IMG/VR virus record: IMGVR_UViG_3300022602_002355
Span: 1 to 57,815 of that record
Direction: 5' to 3' (one strand)
DNA from: a virus
DNA length: 57,815 nucleotides
In this document: piece by piece, positions 1-8,100 of the stretch
Layout: each line of letters opens with the position of its first letter
Position numbering within the stretch: the first letter of the stretch is position 1
Translations under genes and position numbers: made by a program
The notes under the pieces: generated by a model
Told to the model about the DNA's origin: nothing
Databases searched by the model: none
Seen by the model: only the letters and a program-made list of their open reading frames with translations

Positions 1-345
1 CATCATCATTTCATCCGAGAAGGAGAGTACATCGATGCTAGTAGCGATCGTGTTAAACAGGTTGTTGATAGCTGGCGCGGTGTGCGTCCAACTTTACACT
101 ATAGCATTAGCCGGGAAGATGTATTAGTCGGCCACGATCCATTCACTTTACCCGAAATGCCCTTGCTGTTGGAACAGGGATACCGCAAGCAGAAATTACG
201 AGCACACAGCAACTTTATGTGGAACAAACCAGTTAACGAATGGGCCTACAAATTTTGGGAAAATTTTGATGTGATGGTGGAAGCCAAGGCGAAGAATCTT
301 GCCAGTTTTGAGCTATATGAGTTCTGGAAAAGCCTTGAAGAATAA
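1..345 (+). CDS. uvsE: UV damage endonuclease (UvsE/UvdE), C-terminal part
   Basis: The gene is cut by the window start; 114 codons and the stop are present. The family nicks DNA 5' to UV photoproducts and other lesions using a TIM-barrel metal site, starting alternative excision repair. The fragment opens with three consecutive His, matching the metal-binding HH region of the barrel. It then has a W-x-G segment leading to LHYS (family pattern W..R.PK.H.S), RAHSNFM (family H-S/A-D/N-Y/F-I/M) and DVMVEAKAKN, matching the conserved D-x-M-x-E-A-K-x-K near the C-terminus. The order and spacing of these motifs fit the last third of UvdE. The gene faces a convergent minus-strand gene across a shared hairpin terminator. 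The assignment rests on motif recognition alone; the N-terminal part lies outside the window. Confidence 0.8.
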   Translation, partial: HHHFIREGEYIDASSDRVKQVVDSWRGVRPTLHYSISREDVLVGHDPFTLPEMPLLLEQGYRKQKLRAHSNFMWNKPVNEWAYKFWENFDVMVEAKAKNLASFELYEFWKSLEE

Positions 346-418
346 GTGACTACGGTTCTTTAACTTAAAACATACACCCCTGCCAATACCTAATTGAGTA
401 GCACATCATCTACAAAAA

Positions 419-443
419 GAAAAAGCACCCGAAGGTGCCTTTA
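419..443 (-). terminator. Intrinsic terminator between convergent genes
   Basis: Read on the minus strand, AAAGGCACC pairs with GGTGCTTTT around a TTCG loop and is followed by a T-rich run. It lies 18 bases after the stop of the minus-strand basic protein. On the plus strand the same stem is followed by only a short CTTT, so it probably also slows transcripts from the UV endonuclease gene. The rest of the 346-460 gap shows nothing recognisable. Confidence 0.8.
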
Positions 444-460
444 CTAAAACAAAATAAATC

Positions 461-748
461 TTACTTTGACTTTGGCTTGACTGCTGTCTTCTTTGCAACT
501 GGCTTCTTAACAGCTGGCTTCTTTGCAGGAGCCTTTGTTGCTTTTACTGCTTCTGCTTTAGGAGCACGTGGTTTACGTGGCTTCTTAGCAGGTGTTGAAA
601 GAGTTAATGGCTCTAAATCCAAAGCAACTGCAACAGGGTCTAATGCTGGAGCAGTAGTTACTACTTCTGCTGGTGCATCAACTTTATATGGTGCAACTGC
701 TACTTGTTCAGTAAAACCAAAAAACTTCTTGATATGTTTAATAACCAT
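461..748 (-). CDS. Lysine/alanine/proline-rich basic protein with histone H1-like tail
   Basis: This is a 95-residue protein. The first 15 residues look folded and basic (MVIKHIKKFFGF). The middle is Ala/Val/Pro-rich. The last 40 residues are a low-complexity K-K-P-A-V/T series like the C-terminal tail of histone H1 or bacterial H1-like proteins. Such tails bind nucleic acid without sequence specificity. An AAGGA ribosome site sits about 7 bases before the ATG. A role in DNA condensation or nucleoid binding is inference from composition only. It is the only leftward gene in this part of the window and has its own terminator. Confidence 0.6.
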   Translation of the reverse strand: MVIKHIKKFFGFTEQVAVAPYKVDAPAEVVTTAPALDPVAVALDLEPLTLSTPAKKPRKPRAPKAEAVKATKAPAKKPAVKKPVAKKTAVKPKSK

Positions 749-791
749 GATTGTTCCTTTTTGAAAAGTTATATACGTATATTTAACTATT

Positions 792-799
792 CATAAATA
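792..799 (+). promoter_or_regulatory. T4-like late promoter (CATAAATA)
   Basis: CATAAATA matches the late-promoter octamer seen before virion and lysis genes in this window (NNTAAATA). It lies 23 bases before a small ATG with a ribosome site and about 140 bases before the superoxide dismutase start, so the transcript would carry a long leader. Confidence 0.55.
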
Positions 800-822
800 T
801 CAGTAACAGAAAAAGGATCAAG

Positions 823-915
823 ATGTCAAGTGCCAATTTACCTTTAAACCACATTGGCTGTACTACGCAAAGACAGGGAAAGTTCGTAGTTAGGGGTCCT
901 TGGATGCCCTGTTAA
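823..915 (+). CDS. Possible 30-residue leader ORF before sod
   Basis: ATG at 823 follows AAAGGATCAAG, a reasonable ribosome site, and lies 23 bases downstream of the late promoter, the same spacing seen for true late genes here (20-25 bases). The 30-codon frame ends with TAA at 913-915. It contains two Cys and a GKFVVRGPWMPC ending. I recognise no family. The same DNA can form an elaborate RNA fold, so this could be a real micropeptide, a regulatory leader peptide, or chance. Confidence 0.3.
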   Translation: MSSANLPLNHIGCTTQRQGKFVVRGPWMPC

Positions 916-924
916 CCACTTGAC
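825..924 (+). ncRNA. Candidate structured 5' leader RNA with pseudoknot
   Basis: Four perfect helices can be drawn: GTCAAGTG 825-832 with CACTTGAC 917-924 closing the element; CCAAT 833-837 with ATTGG 853-857; ACTACG 862-867 with CGTAGT 885-890; and CAGGG 874-878, inside that loop, with CCCTG 907-911. The last two cross and would form a pseudoknot. The element begins just after the expected late transcript start and ends 13 bases before the sod ATG. It is not a tRNA cloverleaf and does not match a riboswitch or ribozyme class that I recognise. Confidence 0.4.
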
Positions 925-937
925 GAGATATTTACCT

Positions 938-1492
938 ATGTATAATTTCATTAGAACAATAGCTGAAGGGCGTACTCCAAAAGAGCTTAAACAGGTACCA
1001 TTACCTGTAGCTCGAGATGGTTTGGGTCGTAGCCTGAGTAAACAAGCTGTAGATTACCATTATGGCAAATTATACAAGGCCTATGTTGACCGTTTTAACA
1101 GCGGAGAAGGGGATGCCGATTTTAATGAAGCAGGCGCCTTCTTACACAGCATATACTTCAGTCAGTTCCGTAGCCCAAAAGGATCTAACAATCCAGTCGG
1201 AAACATACTAGAATTCATCGAAAAACATCAAAAAAGTTGGGATAAATTCAAAGAAAAGTTTGAAAAAACTGCCATGGGTATACAGGGTAGCGGATGGGTT
1301 TATTTGTCTAAAAGCGGCGAAATTAAGACCATTACTAACCACGAAATTAAAAATGATATTGTATTGTTAATCGATTGGTGGGAACATGCCTGGGCATTAG
1401 ACTATCAAGCAGATAAAAAGAAGTATCTAGAAAATCAATGGAAAATTATTGATTGGGATGTAATCAATACTAGAATCAACGGTATAACATAA
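938..1492 (+). CDS. sod: Fe/Mn-family superoxide dismutase
   Basis: This enzyme converts superoxide to oxygen and hydrogen peroxide in the cytoplasm. Counting from ATG 938 (184 residues), the four metal ligands are recognisable: His41 in DYHYGKLYKAY, His70 in FLHSIYF, and Asp146 with His150 in DWWEHAWALDYQ. GSGWVYL and the NPVGN segment also match the family. Length is close to bacterial enzymes (about 190-205). A TTG at 920 would add six residues, but it lies in a predicted RNA stem; ATG 938 fits the family N-terminus better, though neither start has a strong ribosome site. A long structured leader and a late promoter precede it. The likely role is protecting the infected cell or progeny from oxidative damage. 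Fe or Mn preference cannot be read from the sequence. Confidence 0.9.
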   Translation: MYNFIRTIAEGRTPKELKQVPLPVARDGLGRSLSKQAVDYHYGKLYKAYVDRFNSGEGDADFNEAGAFLHSIYFSQFRSPKGSNNPVGNILEFIEKHQKSWDKFKEKFEKTAMGIQGSGWVYLSKSGEIKTITNHEIKNDIVLLIDWWEHAWALDYQADKKKYLENQWKIIDWDVINTRINGIT

Positions 1493-1502
1493 GGGGAATA
1501 TT

Positions 1503-1736
1503 ATGTCAGACAAGCCATTAGAAGTACGTGAAGCAACCGAAGAAGATTTTGATTTAGAAGACGATATTACAAGTGACGAAGATTATGGGTTTATCATAGG
1601 GCCCGATGGGGAACTAAAGAGATTGTTTTTGCCCGAGGGTTTCGATTTAGATCCTCCATTACGCATTAAAAGAATATTAAAACTATTTGGAATCAAGGAT
1701 ATTAATGCGGCAACAGAGTGGAATACTCTCCATTAA
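1503..1736 (+). CDS. Small acidic hypothetical protein
   Basis: This 77-residue protein follows sod by 10 bases, with AAGGGGAATATT before the ATG, so the two are probably co-transcribed. The N-terminal 35 residues are strongly acidic (EATEEDFDLEDD). The C-terminal half has mixed charge and ends NAATEWNTLH. It overlaps the convergent zinc-ribbon gene by four bases. I recognise no family and assign no function. Confidence 0.7.
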   Translation: MSDKPLEVREATEEDFDLEDDITSDEDYGFIIGPDGELKRLFLPEGFDLDPPLRIKRILKLFGIKDINAATEWNTLH

Positions 1737-2020
1737 ATCTTACTAATATCTATATCGCTGTCGACGGGTAAATCCCATACCCGTTTACGCTCAACTCCCT
1801 TTCGTTGAGCAAATCTTTTAACATCACAGTTCGAGCAAACGTGAAAATAATTATTGCTCAAACGTCTGTGATCTAGTTTACCAATCTCTCTTTCAAAAAC
1901 ATCATTACAACTATCGCATCTAAACTCTGCGATAGTTTTTTTACGGTTGTAGACATGCACCTTGCCTAATTTGCTAGGTCGAGAATATTGCTTTTTAATT
2001 TGTCTTGTCTTTAAAAACAT
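1733..2020 (-). CDS. Small zinc-ribbon protein
   Basis: This 95-residue basic protein has two CxxC pairs, FRCDSCNDVF and HVCSNCDVKR, about 27 residues apart. That arrangement binds one zinc ion in ribbon folds used for nucleic-acid or protein contacts. The N-terminus is rich in Lys and Arg. There is no clear ribosome site before the only ATG, and a late-promoter-like TGTAAATA lies just five bases upstream, so translation may be leaderless or the start unusual. A plus-strand terminator lies inside its coding sequence. The function is unknown. Confidence 0.65.
   Translation of the reverse strand: MFLKTRQIKKQYSRPSKLGKVHVYNRKKTIAEFRCDSCNDVFEREIGKLDHRRLSNNYFHVCSNCDVKRFAQRKGVERKRVWDLPVDSDIDISKI
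1909..1942 (+). terminator. Strong plus-strand terminator inside the convergent gene
   Basis: AACTATCGCA (1909-1918) pairs perfectly with TGCGATAGTT (1928-1937) across a 9-base loop, followed directly by TTTTT. This is a textbook rho-independent terminator for transcripts coming from sod. It sits within the coding region of the minus-strand zinc-ribbon gene rather than between genes. Confidence 0.8.
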
Positions 2021-2025
2021 ATAGG

Positions 2026-2033
2026 TATTTACA
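2026..2033 (-). promoter_or_regulatory. Late-promoter-like TGTAAATA (minus strand)
   Basis: Reverse-strand TGTAAATA is identical to the octamer before phoH at 26829-26836. It lies only five bases before the ATG of the zinc-ribbon gene, closer than any other late promoter here. It is either a leaderless arrangement or a chance match. Confidence 0.4.
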
Positions 2034-2053
2034 TTCGGATTATAAAATCCAAA

Positions 2054-2061
2054 ACTAAATA
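2054..2061 (+). promoter_or_regulatory. Late promoter (ACTAAATA) of the adhesin operon
   Basis: ACTAAATA lies 44 bases before the ATG of the giant virion protein and is identical to the octamer at 36639. It would drive the 19-kb structural operon. GACAAGGACAAAAAAC before the ATG supplies the ribosome site. Confidence 0.65.
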
Positions 2062-2105
2062 CTGTTTGAAGTGCTATTTAGATATTAGCGACAAGGACAA
2101 AAAAC

Positions 2106-5100
2106 ATGGCTGGTCAAAGAACAATCAATATTGGTAATCAAAGCAATGACGGTACTGGTGACAGTATACGTGATGCGTTCAATAAAGTTAATGAAAACTT
2201 TAGCGACATTTATAACCTAGTAGGTGCAGGTAATGGATTCAGTTTCCTAAACCTAAACGAAGCTCCTAGTTATTTGCGAGCCAGTAATTCAGCTTCCGGA
2301 CAAGTAACAGTGTTAGGTATCAATGAGTTTGGTACCAAAATTCTTAACAAAACAATGGTTGCAGGTACTGGCATGCAGTTGGTATTGTATGATGATACTA
2401 TTATCATTAACAGTACATCTTCAAACTTGTCTTCTGAATCATCACCGGTCCTTGGTGGTAACTTAGATGGTCGAAATATCTATAACCTAGTTAACATGGA
2501 TAACAATGCCCCACACCATGACTACGATGCAGTTAGTCGCAAGTGGGTATATGATAACTTTGTAAACAGAGATGCAGAAACTGTTTATGATACAGGTGCC
2601 GGCAGTTCTTCGACAATATTTTACAGTTCTAGTACAATTAGACAAAATGTCAGTTTATTGACCACTGCTACAACTGGTACGCATTTGGTTAATAAATTCT
2701 ATGCTGATACTAAGATTGGCCTAGCAGGTACTTCAACTATTGACACATTCTCAGGATTACCAAATCCTGCATTAGGAACAATGACAGGGGCATTGTTACT
2801 ATTTAGAGATCCAGTAGATACTGATCATCCTAGTCAAGCCGCTACTAAAAATTATGTAGATAATAGTTCGTTTGTCAGCCAAGTTAACTTCTTTGTTAGC
2901 TTATATGGTAACGATAATAGAATCGATATTCCTGCTTACAAGAAAGGTCGTGCTTGGGCTTACGCATTTAAAACAATTAACCAAGCATGTTATGTTGCAG
3001 AACAATATTTGAACTCTACACAAGTTACACTAGGACCATACCAAAAAACAATTTCAATCTATAACGAAGAAGAATTTGTTACCTTAGCAAACTTGTCTAC
3101 TCCAAGTACAAGTGTACTTGATGCATCTCAATTTGGTATTACCCTAACTGTCGGGGTTCCAACAGCATTAGGGTCCGATGCTTTCCAAAATGGAAGTTTA
3201 TTCCCAGGTAACTATATTGTTGGTGCAAGATCAGGTGCCACCGCATTAATCGAAAGAATTACTACAGGTACAGAATCTTTAGGATCATTTGACTACTTTG
3301 AAAGATACGATGTTGTTCCAGTCGACTATGCTAGTTCATTTCCATCTGATCTAGAGTATCAAAGCGGTACCACAGCAACTACTATTACATATCGTTTTGT
3401 TACTCCTAACCTAATTAAGATTCCAAGTTTCTGGACAGACTATGGTTATACATTCAGAATAACAAGTGGTAGTCCAGATTATGCAACTGTTAGTCAAGGT
3501 ACTGTAGTTGAAACAGGATATTACACAGATGTAACAACAGGTTATGTGTATGATACCGTTACTGTTGATTTTACCCAAGGAACTTGGCCTACTAATACAA
3601 ATAATATTATCAACGGCAATTGGCATATCTACAGCGGATACGGCGGTACATTTGACTTAGGCGAAGAATTAATCTGGGGACAATATCAACCTAGAGAACA
3701 AATTACAATCAACATCGAATCAGGTGAGCACGAAGATCAATATCCTATTCGTGTTCCAAATAACGTTTCCCTAAAAGGTGACGAGTTTAGACGTAGTGTT
3801 GTTAAGCCTGCCAAATTATATGGATCACAAATTTCTAGTATTAGTGATTCTATTTTTGCAAATACAAAATTCTATCGAGATACTCAAGTTGACGGAATTA
3901 TTCCCGTACAACTTAACACATCTACAAACTATGCACAGCTATTAACTGATCCTATTAGCAATGCAACAACGGCTACTTATGCAGTTCCGTCTGCTGTTGT
4001 AAATTCAACACAAACAAACTCAACTGTATTCTCTGTTTACGAAGTAGGTACAAACGCAGAAGTTTATCCTCCTGCATCCTGGGTTGGGCAAGTATTCCAA
4101 GGCGGTGGAGGTCAAGGTGAAATTACCTCAGTTATTGGAAATACCTTTGCAGTTAACCTAGCTCAAAATGCAGAGTATGTTAATGAATTAACTGTTGCCT
4201 CAGGTACACAATTATTTGCAAATGGACATTACGGTACAAACAACTGGTATGCAGTTTATGAACCAATCAATTACGGATTCCATTATTTGCGAGATAGTTC
4301 ACGTTATCTTGACGTATTAACTACTACAACTAATAACGGTGGTTTCTTAAACGCGGCCGCTGTACTTGCAGAAAACAAAAAGTTTATTCAAACAGAAGTT
4401 ACAGATTGGTTTGCAACTAACTTTAGCTATTCTACAGCTACCCAAGAATTATGTTACAGAGATGCAGGTACTATTGTTGATGGCCTAGTTAGCGATTTAA
4501 CAACAGGCGGATGGTGGAGAACTGTCAACAACGGTGATAGTATTGTTAACTATGTAACAAGCCTAACTACAGCCTGTGTTGATACCATTTATCAAATTGG
4601 TGTAATCGCACAGTATGTTTTACAAAATACCACGTCGACAATTTATAATTCTCCAAGAGACTTTAGTTCGTCAATTACATACAACGAAAAGAGTTATCAG
4701 GTTAATGTATCAACTGCCACTGCGTTAGCTGTTGAAGTTGGTTGGACAATTATTGATCCTACTATTCCTGCAGGTTTCTCGACTATTACTGCTGTAAACA
4801 CATTTACCGGAGTATTAACTACTGACGTGGAAATGATTATCACTCCACGATTAACATTAACAAGTACAGCAACTTTTGTTGCACAAACTCTTGATGGTGC
4901 ATATACTTCTGAATCAGGTTCATATCTTGCGTTAGCAGACTTAGTACAAGCATGTGCTAGAATTGTTGCTAACGATCCTGCATTTAATCCTCCATTGTAT
5001 AACGATCAAATGGATGTGTTCTTAATGAACGATTCTACTATGATACGTTATTTGAGCTGTCAAGGCCATGGCGGTTTCATGAAGGTACTTGACCCTGCTG

Positions 5101-8100
5101 GTCAGATACTTGCAAAATCTCCATACACACAAACTGCATCTAGTTTCTCTAAGAGTTACAACCGTCATGTATTCAGCGGTGGTATGTTTGTTGACGGCTT
5201 TACCGGTAACGTTACTGCTACCCCTGATCCAAGTCAAGGAAGCTATGCACAATTAGATAGTAATAACCTTCCAACTAAGATTGCAGTTTATGGATTAGGA
5301 CGTCCTGATGTTTATAACACATCAACTTATGTAAGACCACAAACTCCGTGTTTCTTTGTAAACAACGGTATTACATACGATGTAGACTTTATTAGTGAAT
5401 TCGATCCTGTAGCTAACTACGGTGTGTTAAATCTTAATCCAGATGCGGCTGGCGGTGTTAAATCATTTACTTTCTCAGCTGGCAGTATTTCAGGATTTGC
5501 GGCAAATACAACAACTACACTAACATTTAGTAGTCCACAGGCACCAGGCGGTTTGGCCGCATACGGTACTGTAACCACTAACGGCACCGGTGTTGTTACC
5601 AATGTAACAGTTACATTCCCTGGCGTAGGATACGAAAGTGTTCCTACATTTACTATCGGTGGTGCTTTCCTAGGATTTAGCTACAATGCAGGAACTGGTG
5701 CTATTTCTGGATACAACATTATCCTTCCAGGTACTGGATATAAAGTAGGAACTCCAGTTAACTTTAATACTCCACAAGGCGGTACAGCGGCCGCGGCAAC
5801 TGTGTCTAGTGTGAACTCAAGTGGTGGTATTACTGGACTAACATTTAGCACTCATGGTACATTATACAATTCATCAAATGCTCCTGCAACATATACATTT
5901 GGTACTATAAACTATAACAATGTAACAATCCTAACCGAAGTAGGTTATTTAGGAACACTACCGACGGAGATTACTTTAGTTACTGCGGGTAACAGAAGTA
6001 TGTTGGCAAATGACTTTACGCAGTTAAATGACTTAGGTTACGGTATTTTTGCTACCAACGGTGGTTTTATTGAAAACGTTTCTATGTTCTCATACTACTG
6101 CCATACTTCTTACTATGCACTAAATGGTGCGCAATTAAGAACTATTACTGGTTCAAGTGCATACGGTGATTGGGGCTTGGTTGCTGAAGGTAGTAACCCA
6201 CAAGAAGTTCCTATTTCAGTTATCAATAAAAACCCAATGGTGGTTGAAGGTACTATTGTTAACACAGGAAATTATATTACCTTAGCAGGTGCTTCGACAA
6301 TTTATGTAAATTGCCCAGCAGGTTATATACCTCAGCTACAAAGCTATGTAGATATTTTACAAGATGGTTATGTTTATACCTATACTGTAAAGAGTGCCAC
6401 TTCTGTTGCAGATGGCAGTTATTCTAATTTATATTCTTTAGCAATTTCATATGGTGCGGCAGGAACAGGTCTTGCAGACGTTGCACCATTAGACGGTCAA
6501 GGAGTAACACTACGTATTGGTTACGATCAAGAATTAATTGGTCTACAATCAAGCGTTATCAGTCGCCCAAGCACTGCGATGATATTCAACGAAAATCCAA
6601 ATCAAGTTTATAAGATTTTATCTTATACTGATGAAGGTAATGATACTGTTATCGCAGAAGGTAATGTTGCTTATGATTACATCGTGCTTAACCCTTATAC
6701 AAACATAGCAGGTTTAGGTCAACAAGGTATTGGTAACATTAGTTGGGCAGACAAAAGGTATGTTGGTCCAAGTAATACACTACCAGTCGGTATCATTAAC
6801 TCGGGTACTGGTTATGCAAGCCTTGGCACATATCATGTTACGTTCCCAACTCCGCCGACTATTACTGCACAATCAAATGGCGTTAACGGAACTAATACTG
6901 CGCCAGTGAGTGTAATTAATATTACCGGTGCTAGTGGAACAATTCACCCTGGTATGATTTTCACAACAACTTCGTTGACAGCAGTTATTCCTGCTAATAC
7001 GTATGTTTCTTGGGCAAACTCTACAGGCAGTAATGTTACTACTGTTCGTTTAAACAATAACGTTTATGGATTGGCAAATAGTGATCATATCGGATTCGTT
7101 GGTGTAGCCGCGACAGGTACTGCTCACGTTAGTGCAATCAATACTATTGATTACATCCAATTAACAAATCACGGTGCAGGTTATCCTAACAATGTATTAT
7201 ACCAAACTGGTACTATTGATTCCCCAGGCGGTGGTGGTACACAAGCAACTGTAATCGGTAGTGTACAAGGTATCATCGGTTCAGACAGTATTAAGATTGC
7301 TCCATTAGGATCATTAGATCAAGCTCGTATTACAACCGGCTTGTCTGCATCAACACCATACTATTACTATTTTGGTTACCTAGGTAAGACCTACAGAATT
7401 ACCGGTTATACTCCTCCTTCAATCACAGGAGATGCAAGTTTTGGTGAAATTCAATTTGTTCTTGATTCAGACGGTGTAAGTGGATTACAAGACGAAATTA
7501 TTCTTCCAAATGCTGTTATCGGTATCGGCGGCAGTAACGCTGGTTTACAAGCAGGTATTGGAGCAGGCCAGACAGGTAACATCACTGTTAAGATTTCTAC
7601 ATTACGTGCTACGGCACATGACATGGTAGACGTTGGTACTGGCGGTTATGCTACAAGTAAGATTCCAAATGACTTATATGGTCCTCCATTGCAAGGTCCA
7701 TTCCAAAGTCAAGAAGTTAACATGATCGGTAAGGGTGTTGTTTATTATGTAACAACCGACCAAGATGGTAACTTCCGTGTTGGTGAATATTTTAACGTTG
7801 ACCAAGGTCACGGCACTGTTACAATTAGTGCTCCAATTGGTTTAAGCAACGTTGACAGTATTACATTCAAACGCGGTGATACAACTGTTAATAGATTTAG
7901 TACAGATGGTACTATGGCCGCAAACGCTACTACCAAAGTACCAGTCGAACAAGCGATTGTAACTTTTGTTAACAAACGTTTAGGTCTAGATCAAACAGGT
8001 GCGGTTTATCAACAGTCATTGTTAGGACCTGGCTTCTTAGATCGTACAGGTCTGTTGCCAATGACTGGTAACATCAACATGAATAGCGAAGCTATTATTA

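Noticed and set aside
825-924. tRNA gene in the sod leader
   Set aside because: The minus strand has a D-loop-like GTCAAGTGGTTAA, but no acceptor, anticodon or T-arm with GTTCRA fits in order.
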